Positions 12,950-24,924 of a stretch of 64,000 nucleotides of DNA are shown here, one piece after another; position 1 is the first letter of the stretch, and the number at the start of each line of letters is the position of its first letter. The stretch lies in the NCBI GenBank assembly GCA_005656395.1, contig SRSI01000045.1, positions 150,006 through 214,005 of the forward strand. The letters run 5' to 3'. Source of the DNA: Strongyloides papillosus (lineage: Eukaryota; Nematoda; Chromadorea; Rhabditida; Strongyloididae). The notes below the pieces were generated by a model. The model did no database searches and was not told the origin of the DNA. It was given only the letters and a program-made list of their open reading frames with translations. The translations under genes and the position numbers were made by a program.

Positions 12950-13780
12950 TTACGAATTGATGTGCATTATGAGGCGAAGAAAGTTAATGCACGAAAGTAA
13001 TATGCGATATCAACGATGTAACACAGATGTAGATGTTAACTAACTTATTAAAAATTAATAATGTTATTAAAAAAATTAGGTGTCCTAGTATTCAGTAAAG
13101 TAACGAAATGAACAATTATAAATGTTAAATGTAATACGCGATATAGAGTAATAAAAAGTATCGCCATAAGTATCAAATATGTGAGACTTATCAAAAAATG
13201 TATAGCATGATGCGGTGCCTTCCTGTCTACTGAGTGAACTAGTAACTTAAATGTAAACAATATGTAAAAAAGTATATTAAAAAGAGTCATTAAAAAATCC
13301 GCACTTTGTGTGCTGGCTATGCTAATACATTAACTAACTACATTCCCTAAAGACGTGGTGGCACAATGATGAGCCATCCACCAACACCACGTAGTACATT
13401 TGAAGGACAGAAGGGCCGGCACCCACTATTCTTGTACTTAGTAGTTAGTTGCACTAATATCTCTCGTAACATGATAAAGCATGTCTGGGCATAAAGGAAT
13501 AAATAAAAAATAAAAGAAAGTGAAACTAGACTTAAAAAGAAAGATATGTGCTGAGGATCCTATGAAATATAGAAGGCAAACTATAGATATAATATAGAAA
13601 TCTAATGAAATTGAGGTATTTGATAACAGAAAGTGTAGTAAGAATAAAACTAAGAGTTACTACCATTGTTGATACGCGAAATCAGGAACAATGATAGAAT
13701 ATGCTCAAAAAAACTACAGATAATTCGGGTGTATAGCGGATTAAAGGTAAAGGACAATGAATCACTATCGAACTACACAA

Positions 13781-13793
13781 GGTGGAACCTCCA
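13781..13793 (-). promoter_or_regulatory. Primer-binding site, tRNA-Gln
   Basis: The minus strand directly after the 5' LTR reads TGGAGGTTCCACC, complementary over 13 nt to the 3' end of a typical eukaryotic tRNA-Gln including its CCA. Confidence 0.75.
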
Positions 13794-14046
13794 TGTAATC
13801 CAGATTGATCCTGGGGAACCCCGAAAGGGGTTCCAAATATAATAAATTACACTTGAGGTTTTATTCAAACTTTTATTTAAGATAATTATATAATATAAAA
13901 TAATATGTGTTGTCTGTTACAACATACACAAAAAGTAAAGTTAATTGTATATAGTTAAAAAGTATGTTCTTTATATATTGTGCCTCCTAGTTATGTCCTC
14001 CTCTTTCTCTGGTATTCCTTTGACTCATACTTCTCTGGGGTTTACA
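13794..14046 (-). repeat. 5' LTR of the 11.0-14.0 kb element
   Basis: A 253 bp copy that reads the same as 11018-11270, followed by the AAAT target duplication. Confidence 0.9.
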
Positions 14047-14650
14047 AAATCTTACTATTTAATAGTGATTATTATTCATAAGGATTCCATATTGTTAAAT
14101 ACTTTTTGTTAGTTTAAAAGTTGACTAATAAATTTTTTCAAAAAAGCAATTGAAATTAATTGTATTTCTACTAATTTATAGTAAATCATGAAACAAAAAT
14201 TAAAATTATTTTATATTTCTTTTAAGTTATTGTAGGATAATTTTTTTAAAAAACAAAAATACAATTTTAATTTGGATGATAAATGTTATATTCCAGTAAT
14301 TCCAATTTTTAATCATTATTTTAAAAATGCTAAAAATATTTATTACTACATGTTTAGAAAAATTATTGATATTTCCTGAAATGTCACAAATGTTATGTAA
14401 CAAATACATTAATAATTGATATTTGATAGCATTCGATTAACAATAAAAGAATGTCCATAAATGAATTATTGATCTATATGTAAATAAATTTTATTTATTG
14501 GTATCAAATTATAATAAAAGATCTATTAGATAGACATAAAATATATTAATTCGGCATATAAAAAATTATTTAAACACATAAATAATTTATATTCATAATT
14601 TAATTCAGTTTGACTGTGAACCGTTCGAGATCAAACATTCATTCTAAGAT
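14047..14650. other. AT-rich spacer, no gene seen
   Basis: About 600 bp between the LTR element and a gag relic. Only AT-rich sequence with stops in all frames. Confidence 0.5.
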
Positions 14651-15285
14651 TGTTCTTTAATTATCTGTATTTCTCAACATCTGATTATACTTAGTGAGTG
14701 AGAATTTGGTGAAAAAATTGTGCATTCGGCATTAGAAAACAAACAATTGACTGAAAGATGTACTCCTGGTAGTGGAGAGTTAATTTAGCAGTGTAAAGAT
14801 CTGTTTAAATCGAATAGACAAAAAAAGAAACCGATTCTAGTAAAATAGCAGAAACAAGTCCATTGCTCAGTTTTAATGACAAAGAAAAGATTCTAGTAAT
14901 TTAGAGGAACCTGCTAAAAAGATTCCAATCGTACTGAAGCAAAGTTGTAAAAGATTACGGATGGAGTGAGGAAGATTACAGTGATCAAATAAACGACGAA
15001 AACAAGCCTGAGACAAAACACGTCATGATGGAATAACTTACCCATATTTAACTAAACCAAAACAACGTATTTTGAATACTGGCTTGACGATTGCATGGGG
15101 TGTCTCAAGTTAAATAAGATCTATAAAAATAATTATTATACTCTATTAAAAATGAAACTATTACATATAGAGAGAAAAAACTAAGAATTTATTAGAAATG
15201 TTAAGATTCATACTCTTGAAAAGTTGACTACTGTTCTTAAGAATAAGTATGATAGTAAGGAACAGAACACTCAAAGTTTAAAATT
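14650..15285 (+). pseudogene. Gag relic of the E1 gypsy family
   Basis: The DNA aligns by eye to 20980-21580 of E1 over about 600 bp. Shared landmarks are TCTGTATT then CTCAACATCT, a GTGCATT(T/C)GGCA region, the CAGCAGTGTAAAGATCTGTT(T/A) stretch and TATTGG/TTGAATA(T/C)TGG, ending at AATAAGTATGATA. It is full of indels and stops and stops short of the zinc knuckle. It shows that the E1 family had more than one insertion here. Confidence 0.7.
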
Positions 15286-16980
15286 GTCGTTTTGACAGAA
15301 ATTGTGTAATCATGGGTTATAGTGCAGAATTTTATTATTTCGACTACCAATTATCTTATTGTTAATTGGGCCCACATTATATGTATAAAATATGTATCAA
15401 TTTTTTTAAAAAATACCATACATTTTTCGTAAAATGTATGATTTTTTAAAAAAAGAATGTACACACAGTCAAAACGACAAACATACTTTCTTTTCGAAAT
15501 TGCTATATATTTTAATAAAAAATTTATAGACATATCTTAAAGAAAGTGCCAAACATTTTTCAAAATTTTATAGCATTTTTATTAAAAATGTATATACAGT
15601 CGAAACGACATACATACTTTTTTTTATTACTTGTTATACATTTTTGTATAAAATGTATAGATATTTCTAAACGACATTTACTATACATTTTTTAAATTGT
15701 ATGGTTGTTTTTTTATAAGAAATTATGTATAATCAATGCAAAATACATACTTATATTTGTAAATTGATATATATTTTTTATAAAAATATATATGAATCTT
15801 TTTAAAAATACTAGTGATAAAGTGAAACCCCTATGATTTTTGAGAATGACTTAAAAAAGATTCAAAAAGGAAGAAAAATATTATAAATGTGAAATTTAAC
15901 TACTATAAAAATTTTGAGAAAGATAAAATTAATTAATTATAGTTGTTATAGGCGATAATTATACATCAAAAGTAGTTAAAAAATGGATAATTATTATTTT
16001 AGATTTGTAGAGTCCTTTGAAACATTTCTCTTGTAATTTGCATACTATTATTTAATAAAATAGTAAATAATAGTTATTTAAAATATTTATAATTATTAAA
16101 ATAACAAAATAAATACTTATTGTTTTTAAAATATTACTTTTTAATTACTTGATATTTTTAAAAATTACTCACGTTCTTGAATTTTGTTAATTTATAAATA
16201 TTTTTGTTAGAAAATAGATTAAATTAATTTAAAAAAAGCAATGATAACTAAAAAGATAAAACATTTCTTAAAGACAGTATTTATTGTAAAAACATAATTA
16301 TTACATGTTAAATTTATTATTTTAGTTTTTTTAAATTACGATCTTTCGTATATTTTATGAAAAATATAAAAAGATCAACAATTTCTGTTGAAATGTTAAA
16401 TTTTTGGCATTATTTTTTTGTGTCAGTCGTTTTGATTTGTATAAAATTGCTATTTAGTATAGTTAATTTAGTAAAAAAATTAAGTCTAATTTTCGAGGTT
16501 GATCATACACTTATATTCATATAGCTATTCACTTTTTAAAAAATGTATGGTAAGTTATAAGAAATATATTTGCATTTTTAAAATAAATGTATAAGTAATG
16601 TCGTTTTGACAAAGTATGCACATTTTAAAAGAAATGTGTATACATTCCAATAAAAAACGTAGCAAATTATTATGACAAATGTGTAAGTCGTTTCGACATC
16701 ATATACAGTCAAAACAACGTACATATTTGTTTTTAAAAATATACAATACATTTTCTGAAAAATCCACAAACAATAATGAATAAAGGTATATGAATTTATA
16801 AAAAATGATACCTCGTTATGTTATTAAGTGATTTGACATTTATATTAATTGATATATTAATTTTTTTAAATTGAGTATACTCAGAAAATTTAAGATCAGT
16901 AACATTTATCAATAAAATAAATGAATATTTAATTTTTTTAACTCTACATCGGAGGGTACGATAGCACATGTCAAAACGAC
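15286..16980. repeat. Block with recurring GTCAAAACGAC palindromic motif
   Basis: The 11-mer GTCGTTTTGAC or its complement, sometimes with one change, occurs at 15286, 15468, 15599, 16600, 16687, 16708 and 16970, often next to (T/C)ATACATACTTT. The outermost two copies face each other and are surrounded by similar bases outward. The layout fits an old TIR element with subterminal repeats, or a decayed tandem array. No coding capacity is visible. Confidence 0.45.
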
Positions 16981-17338
16981 AGTTTTCATTTTTGAGTATA
17001 TATTAATATGATTTGAGATGTTTAATTTATATAATACTTCAAGTAAATTTTTTTTATAACAATCGTAATACTTTTATGTATGTCAAAAAAATTAAATATA
17101 TTAAAAATGATAAAGGTGGAAAAAATTGAAATACAATATTATATTATAATCACGTCAATTTTAATATTAAATTAATAAATAAAAATGTTAATATTTATTA
17201 GATGTAATCAAGTATACATTTTTTAAATTATTCTAACTTGCAGTAATTTTCTCATCAAGAATTAAAAAAATTATAAACTATATAGTCAATTTTAATGAAT
17301 TTTTAATGAAATGTAATTTTGTAACCAATATCAATATA

Positions 17339-17645
17339 TATTCTTTGTATCACTTTAAACGGGAAAAGCGGCATTCACTTGTCCAGAGGTAAGAGAAATG
17401 GCTTTTTTTTTACATACAAAATATGGGAAAGCGGAAAAAATTTCTTTTTATTTTGTACTAACATATTTTTGGTTATTCATTCGATTCACTTCACAGCGAT
17501 TGCTACCCTAATTAAATTGAAAGAGAAACAGTGAAAATTCGTTTGCCCGTGTTTACCCTTTGAAAGCGAAATAACATTTAAAATAAAAGGAAAAAATATA
17601 GGTAACCACGGACAAGCAAATGTCCTACGTCCTAAATTCTCAGAA
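17339..17645. repeat. MITE C copies (GGACAAGCGAAT family)
   Basis: Two neighbouring partial units. 17498-17640 matches the reverse complement of 51955-52100 (TACCCTAATTAAATTGAAA, GTTTACCC, GAAAGCGAAATA, GGACAAGCAAATGTCC). 17350-17400 carries a similar end (CATTCACTTGTCC). Confidence 0.55.
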
Positions 17646-18117
17646 ATCAGAATTAAATAAATGTTTAAAATTAACAAAAATATTAATTTTTTTAAAAGAT
17701 AAAATTACTTATTTTTTTACTGTCTGGTCTAATAAAAAATAAAAATTTAAGCATATTTGTTACTTTAAGTTAATTGAATCAGGAAAAGTAAATCGCGTGT
17801 AGATCATTACTTTTCAAATTGAATCATTTATTTTTTCTTCGTTGTTAAAGTTTAAACTATTATAAATGACCTTACGTGATAAATATCATACAGCTAAGAA
17901 ATGTTAAAAATAATTATGTTTTAGATCAAACACATTACTACATGAATGCAATTATTATTAATACACTATTTCTCATTAAACTTTATAACAAAATACTATA
18001 AAAAAATCGTCTTAAATACTTACCTTCATCATAGTTGTTTTAAATTTAACAGCACTATAATATTTTAAATATTTTTTCTTCTTAATTTTATCATTAAAAT
18101 TTTAAAAGCTGTCTATC
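17646..18117. other. Upstream region of the FAR gene
   Basis: About 470 bp of AT-rich DNA. No TATTTAA promoter block like that of the TTL array genes was found close to the FAR start, and no other gene is visible. Confidence 0.4.
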
Positions 18118-18688
18118 ATGATTTCAATAAAAAAATATTTTCTTTTGCTTGCATTATTTGTCACTATATCAGGGAAAGCAATAATAACTAATACAGATGG
18201 GGAGATTATAGCTGGTAATTTTTAAAATACAATTTATTTAATATGAAAAACTTACAGAAATTTTACCTGAGGAAATATTACAATTCGCTAAAGATAAGTC
18301 ACCAGAGGATGTAAAAATTCTCACAGAATTGGTTTCAACAAAATATAAATTTGGAAGTCAAAAAGAATTTATTGAAGCGATAAAAGAAAAATCACCAGAA
18401 TTAGCTGTAAAAATAGAGAAATTATTTGATGGAATAATGCATAAGCACAACGTTCTTTCAGAAGAATCAAAAAATTTTTTCAAAGAATTAGGAGGAAAAT
18501 TAAATATTTTTAATACACTTAAAGGAAAGGTCAATAAGATTGAAGAATTGAAAGTTTTTGCATCAAGTTTTCTCCCGGCGTACGGGAAATTATCTGATAA
18601 TGCCAAAGAAGAGTTAAAACAAGTTTTTCCAATGTTTGATTTCTTATCAATGACACTACCTAAAATTGTTGATTTACATGAAAATTGA
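18118..18688 (+). CDS. Nematode fatty acid- and retinol-binding protein (FAR)
   Basis: Two exons, 18118-18214 and 18258-18688, around a 43 bp intron (GTAATT...TTACAG) join in phase to 175 residues, close to the family's usual 175-190. Residues 1-19 are a signal peptide (hydrophobic core YFLLLALFVTI, then SGKA). The mature part is helical and carries family landmarks: an ILPEE(I/V) start, LVSTKYKFGSQKEFIEAIKE, the KSPEL box, an SEESKNFF helix, then LSDNAKEELKQVFP near the end. Known for the family: small secreted helical proteins that bind fatty acids and retinol in a hydrophobic cavity, often released by parasitic nematodes into host tissue. The start is fixed by the signal peptide. Reading frame and splice sites are intact, so it looks functional. 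It is the clearest evidence that the window is nematode. Confidence 0.9.
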
Positions 18689-20896
18689 AAACTCTGCATG
18701 GCAATAAATGATATAATACTTTTATTTTAATTAATCATATATATGGATAAATAAATTATTAAATGTTTCAGAAATAAAAAATTATATTTTAATTTTATTG
18801 TGATAAAAAAATGGGTAGACAAGATGGAGTAAGTTTAAGCCTTCAAAAGTTATAAAAAAAAGGTTAATTTTATTATGTTATAAAATTAAGTTTACATGTT
18901 GTTCAAATGGAATTAAACCATTCAAAATTAACAATTTTTCTAACTCCACAAAATTGTTTCGACTATTCGATAACTTAAAAACAAAGCCTTTTGTATTTAC
19001 TACTTCATTCAATTATTTCAAATGACAATTTGCGTAATAAAATATAAGTTGAATAATGAAAAAGTATTTTAAGTAATTAAAAAACAATTTACAATTTTAT
19101 TTTTATCCTGTCAGTAGAATTTTTATTATTTTATATTAAGTTATTTAACATAATCGCAAAAATAATTAAGCAATTTCATTTTTATTCTAATATTTCAAAA
19201 AAAGCTTACCTCTATTAGTGCTATTAAATTATATCAAATTGTTTTTTAATATTTCAAACAATTAACATCCACAGCACCGTTAATTTTAAGAATTTTTGTT
19301 TTTAAGAGTATTAATACATTAATATTTACTTTGAAATTTAAGCTAATTAAATGTATAATTTAAAGATAAACTTTTATTTTTATTAAATAAAAATTAATTA
19401 TATATACTTGCTTCTTATTCATAATATTGTTGTAACTTATAAAAATATTTCAAAATAAGTAATAGTCTGCTTTCTTATGCAGAACTGCTACAAACAAAAG
19501 AAAAATTCCGATTATATGCTGAAAGTTTAAAGTATGTTAAATATTTTTAGTTAAGTGATGACATTATCAAAATTATAATGTCTATTAAACATCTGTCAAA
19601 TATCTAACTAAACTTCACATATTGATAAATAAATCAAAGATACAGAAGTAATAGTAAAATGTCTGAAAAAGTAATATTAAATTCCATAACAAATTTTTCT
19701 TTTTACATACAAATTGAATTACACTTAAAGGTCAAACAATATGTCAATTAACCATCTTATTTAATTGTAGAAATATTGAATGTATTAGAATACCAGTTGA
19801 AAAACTTTCTTAAGCATGTTATAATGAGGGTAAAACATATAACAAAAATAAATATTATTAAAAGAATTCTAAGTATTTGAGCAATTTCCTAGAATCTTCT
19901 GGAAAAACACAATTTTAAAAATAATTTTAAATAATATCCGGAAGTTTTCAACACTATTCTTTAAGGGCGTTTCATATTTAGGATTCAAGGATCAAATATA
20001 GTCCTAGAATAAATCGACCAATATTTTATCTACTAATTCATAACATCTAATAATTGTTTTGAAACCTATATTTAAAGTTACTGTAATACATAATCTACTT
20101 TTACTATATATTTATCGACAAAGAAAGAAGAGCTATAAATAAAGACAATAATTTTAATTACAAGAGAAGCATTACTTACCCTGATCCGGATACAAGCCTG
20201 ATGGAAAGTAATGGTTTTCTCTATGCCGTTATACTTATAATATGATTGATACAATCAATCACAATTACAACAAAAACAAATCAAAATGTATGAATTAAAT
20301 TTGTGAAAATATTCTTTATTATGTTACCAAAATGCAAAATGATAAAATAATAATCGCCAAAATTGAATCATTTTAGGTTAGATAATTGAAAAATATTTAT
20401 GATCAACCTCTAATATTATTAGTATTTAAAAAATAGTCAAACTTAAAACTAATCTGTATTTTAAATTTCTATCATCTTTAACAACTTAAAATTTGCATTT
20501 TAATAATAATTAGGAATTTATAAAAAATTATTCAAACTTAGAGCCTCAAATGAGATTAAATTGTGAAGATATGTCATAAAACAGTTTTGATACAATGTAT
20601 TTTATAAATTTCTAACATTTAAAAACCTACAAAATTTTAACAATAATTATTAATATTATAAAATACGGAACTATTTATTCGCATATATACTATATGTGTA
20701 TTATAAAGCAAAAGTTTTAGAAGTTTTTTTTAAATATTTAAAAAACAAGCCCATCAAAAAAGTAGCAATAGGTGAAGCGAGTTGCTGCTTGTAAAATTTT
20801 AATTTTATCTTGAGTTAAATATAAATTGACTTCAATTAACTGAATTGCAGTACTAGTCAAATTTTAATTGGATAGACTAGTGAAGGAAAGCAGTTA
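18689..20896. other. AT-rich region between FAR and E1, no gene seen
   Basis: About 2.2 kb. No coding frame or paired repeat was found. 20745-20896 is somewhat GC-richer (AGTAGCAATAGGTGAAGCGA) and may be the 5' leader or LTR edge of E1, but no second copy of it was found beyond 30.9 kb. Confidence 0.45.
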
Positions 20897-22234
20897 ATGA
20901 AAGTTGTTGAATCGGACGTTAAAGTTAAATTGGAGGAGTTTGAAGAATACTCTTAATTAGGCGAATCTGAAAAGCTATCTACTATCTGTATTGCTCAACA
21001 TCTAGCTGTACTTAGTGAAGAGGAAGTTGGTGAAAAGATCGTGCATTTGGCAGTTAAAAACAGACAGTTGGCTGATAGGTATACAGTTGGTAGTGCGAAG
21101 TTAATTCAGCAGTGTAAAGATCTGTTAGACCAAAAAGACGAGGAAAATAGTGCCAATTCTGGTGAAGTTAAGGAAACGAATTCTTTGATCAAATTTAGTG
21201 AAGAGGAGAAGAAATCCCACGATTTGGAAGAAACTACAGATGAAGATATCCAGCAAATTTCATCGACGTTGATAGAAATCACAGAAGAAGTAAATAACAT
21301 TACGGCAGTATTACAGCAAACGAAAATTAGCATGGGAAAGAACACGTCATATTGGAATAACCCACCTATATTTGATTGTGATCAAGCAACATCTTTTGAA
21401 TATTGGTTGGATGATTTTCTGAGTTGTCTCAAGTTAGATAGAACTGATGAAACTGATTATCACACTTTATTGAAGATGAAGTTATCACATGAAGTGAGAG
21501 AAGAACTTAGAAGTTATGATACTGAGGAGATTGATACATTTGCTAAGTTGTCATCAGTTCTCAAGAATAAATATGATGGTAAAGCCCAAAGAGATGATGC
21601 TAGAAAAGAATCGCGTAATTTTGAAATTGACTTCAGACCTGATCATACGTTGGAGTCTTTGAAGAAGCTATGTCAATTATTGAAACGTGGTTATCCTGAT
21701 CTGTCTAAGAAGGAATTGTTAGCTCAAACTATTGACACGATGATGATTAGATTGGAAAAGAAATTTAGATCACTGGCTGAACGTTTAAAAGAACAAAAAC
21801 GAGATTTTGAGAATACTTCTGACTTGATTCACACGGTTCATGGGTGGTTGAAAAATAAAACAAAATATGGTTATCAAAGAAATGTTAAAGATAGAAATGA
21901 TAGTGATGTAACTTATTTTAACTGTAAGAAGAAAGGTCATAAGAAGAATCAATGCAAAATTTTGAGAAAGAAACCATCGTTTGGAGATAAAAATGATGAT
22001 AAACCAATAGTTAGAAGAATTGACACGTGTACAGGTAAAGGAATTATCGTACCGGTAAGCATAAATCAGGTGAATGATTTATCCGCTTTTTTCGATCCAG
22101 GTAATGATGTGTGTTTAATGGTTATTGATAATGTAACTAAATTTGTGTTAAAAATATTATGTTGTGTACAGAACAAATTAAAGTTGGCGAGAATCAAGAA
22201 TGGAATGTTATTGGTACTGGTAAAACTACGTTAA
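20897..22234 (+). pseudogene. E1 gag with mutated zinc knuckle, and start of protease
   Basis: From ATG 20897 the frame has a TAA at 20954-20956 and then continues in frame to 22234. The middle part (SYWNNPPIFDCDQATSFEYW, then CLKLDRTDETDY) is a typical gypsy gag capsid region. The zinc knuckle at about 21915-21960 reads YFNCKKKGHKKNQC: the first Cys of CCHC is Tyr. The protease start reads FFDPGND instead of DSGA or DTGA. Both changes argue that this copy is inactive. Confidence 0.75.
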
Positions 22235-24670
22235 CATTAGGTAAAAAAGAACTATACTGTTAAATGTCGTTTAATGAATAATATGAATATTATACATCCT
22301 GCTGATATACTCTTAGGTAATGATTTCTTGAAGAAAACTAAAGGCTATGAGGCTGATTATAAAAAAGGTACTTTTAAGACAATAAGAGATGAATATGTTC
22401 AACTAATTAGAACTTCAGGAGGTGAAAAGAAAGATTTGGAAAATGATGTTAGAGAAGAATTGCTATTATTGATGAAGAATCTGCTCGCTTGGAAGCGAAA
22501 TTTAAAGATGATCGTGAGTATGTTTTTAGTCAGAATGAATGGGACATAGGAAAATGTGCTGTGAAAGCTCAAGAAATGTGTTTAGTTGGAGATAAATTAC
22601 TCCCAAAGGTTGTACGTTATGTCAATAATCCTTAAAAACAAGCTATCATTAATGAGTTTGGAAAATAGTTTATATGAAATGAAATTATTGTTATGGACAG
22701 TGAAGTTTCTTTTATTTCCAATCATGTTCTGGCTAAGAAAGGTGTTGATAAGTAGAGATGTTGTGTTGATACTAGAACTTTAAATAAATTACTTATTTCA
22801 CAACAAGTTGCTTTACCTACCTTCAATGAAATATACTTTAAAGTTGGAAAAAGCACAATATTATTTTACTCTTCATTGTACACAGGAATTTCTACAGATA
22901 GAATTACCGCTTCAAACATCTAAGTTGTTCGGAGTCTTCACTCAGGTGTAGGAAGATATACGAGATTAATTTATGGTAGTAAAAACTCAACTATTGCTTT
23001 TGTTAATGTTATGCAAGAAGTATTAAGTAAATTTATGTTTAGTGAAGAGAAAGTTTCTGGTGTTATATTGTATGTAGACAATACAGGGTGGACCAAAAGT
23101 CACGACACAGTTGAAATAAAACACTTTATAACTTTTTTTGTAGGCGACATATTTTTATGGTATTATACGCAGTTTGTAGAGAATTTGTTAGAGAATAATA
23201 TATTACAAGATCGTTTTCAAGAATGAACTTTAAAAATAGTTTTTTAATTTCTTAATATTTTACATTTATAAAAAGTATTTCTTAATTTTTTTCAATTTAA
23301 ACTTATTTTTAAGTTTAAAACACATGGATACAATTCGTAATAAGTCAATATTTCACACAATTATGTATGAAAAATGATATCTTTTAAATGATCACCATTT
23401 AATTTCTTGCACAAGCTTATTTATTATAAAACATTAATTATTACTCTTATTAAATTGTTGTATTTAACTCTTTTAAATGATTTACAACACTTAATAATGC
23501 ATGTCTTGACGAAGCTTGGGTCACATTGCAATAGGTTTTGAATAATTTTTGAGTTGTAACGATTGAACATCTGTTGTTGTAGCAATTACGAACTATTTTT
23601 GTTCGTTCTTCAGTAGAATACTTTCTTAAAGAGGTAGCAACGATATAAAATATTTGAAATATATGAAGAAAATTAATGTTGTATAAACAAAACATTTTAT
23701 GGAGAAAAATGTTTTTAACTACCCTTTTAAGCATCTAGCATTTATTTTTTAATCAATTGAAATATTATAAGATGCACTTTTAAAGCAAAAATACAAACAT
23801 TTTTATTTAATTTCATACAACTTTTCGATAAGATCATTCTTGAGAACGATCTTATGATATATTATTCTATAAATCATCCTCTACAAAATGCGTATAATAT
23901 CATTTAAATATGTCAACTACAAAAAAAGTTATAACATTTATAATGTGTTCCATCCAACTGTGACATGACTTTTGGCCCACCCTGTATATTTGGGTATGCG
24001 TATTTCATTAAAGATCTTGGCGAATTAGCTGTTAAAGTAGTGAAAAAGTTACATACTAGTGAACCAAAATTGAATAAAGAAAAATCGAGATTATTTGCGA
24101 CAAATATTGACTTTTTATCATTTGAATTTGGAGAAAAAGAAATAAGATCTTCTAGTAAATATATTTAAAAAGATTATGAATTATAAAGTTCCAACAAATA
24201 CTGCACAAGTTAGACGTTGTTTGGGCATGGTACAGTATTTTAAAAATCAAATATAAAATACTTAAATCACATTAATTCTTTTGTATGACCTTTTAAAAAA
24301 TTAAAAAAATAAGATATTTAACTTTTCTAAGAAATGTGTTCAAGCTTTCAATAAAGTAAATGAACAATAATCTCGTAGACCTGTTATTGCTCTACCAATA
24401 TTTGGATTACCTTTTGATTTAATGGTTGATAATTGTAAAGATGCACTAGGTCAATTTTGTTTCAAATGCAAGAAGAAGAAAAAAAGTCATTGGGTACTTT
24501 TCAAAGCGCTTTAAAGAGTGGAAAAAGAAGTCGTCTGCTCTAGAAATTGAATTAAGAGGAATTATTATGGCATTAAATCATTATATGGATCTATTGACTG
24601 GCTCACGTTTGACAATTTTATGTGATCACAAATCAATGTCTTTGTTTGTGAAAAATTCTAAATGTGCAAG
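22235..24670 (+). pseudogene. E1 protease end, reverse transcriptase and RNase H first part
   Basis: Fragments in order: protease C-terminal PADILLGNDFL at about 22300, then reverse transcriptase RCCVDTRTLNKLL and LPTFNEIYF at about 22760-22840. Next come LIYGSKNST, AFVNVMQEVL and ILYVDN at about 23065-23080, where the DNA transposon interrupts the YVDD region. After 23984 the thumb and connection resume (FLSFEFGEKEI). RNase H follows at about 24490-24670 (GYFSKRFKEWKKKSSALEIE, LTILCDHKSMSLF) up to the E2 insertion. Many stops are present. Confidence 0.7.
23084..23984. mobile_element. TA-flanked TIR transposon inside E1 RT (DUF4817-type HTH)
   Basis: A 901 bp element with ends CAGGGTGG(A/C)CCAAAAGTCA and its complement, with extended inverted similarity of over 100 bp at each end, flanked by a TA duplication. 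A minus-strand frame at 23450-23734 contains YSTEERTKIVRNCYNNRCSI, the helix-turn-helix start of a Tc1/mariner-like transposase of the DUF4817 type. The catalytic domain is missing. It is related to the copy at 36305-37332. Confidence 0.8.
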
Positions 24671-24834
24671 TGAAATAAAAAAATAATACCCTTTTATTGC
24701 TACCAAAAAAGCTGGAAATAATTATATAAAAATGATTACAAAAAAAAGCAACTTACCCTGCTATCGACAGGCTATCTATGAGATATTCCATCTTTAACAA
24801 GGGTTTATATAGTGATATTGTCATCACTATGTCA
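24671..24834 (-). repeat. 3' LTR of E2
   Basis: 164 bp, starting TGACATAG and ending ATTTCA on the minus strand. It contains a TATATAAA box, an AATAAA signal and a complete small intron-like segment. No difference from 29551-29714 was seen. Confidence 0.92.
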
Positions 24835-24924
24835 CTCCGGGGGGACACAATAAGATGAAAATAATAAAGACAATAAAAATTACACAAAAAAATCTAAGTA
24901 ATATTATAAATCTACATGAATAAG

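Larger units (their letters stand above)
11018..14046 (-). mobile_element. Young non-autonomous LTR retrotransposon (LARD-like)
   Basis: Two 253 bp direct repeats that read identically (TGTAA...TTACA) bound 2.5 kb, with a 4 bp target duplication AAAT at 11014-11017 and 14047-14050. Orientation is minus. The base next to the right LTR starts a primer-binding site for tRNA-Gln, and a purine run AAGGGGAA abuts the left LTR. The interior has no gag, protease, reverse transcriptase or integrase. It holds an AT-hook ORF (12698-12949), hydrophobic minus-strand ORFs near 13048-13290, and on the plus strand a TATA-like box with splice signals near 11.9-12.1 kb. Movement would need enzymes from another element. 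Identical LTRs indicate a recent insertion. Confidence 0.88.

Noticed and set aside
13048..13290. Hydrophobic 80-codon minus-strand ORF in the LARD-like element
   Set aside because: AT-rich DNA readily gives Leu/Phe/Ile-rich frames. No conservation or splice support is visible, so it is only mentioned within the element.
18358..18699. Minus-strand ORF of 113 codons
   Set aside because: It is a mirror frame of the FAR gene, whose signal peptide, splice sites and family motifs support the plus strand.
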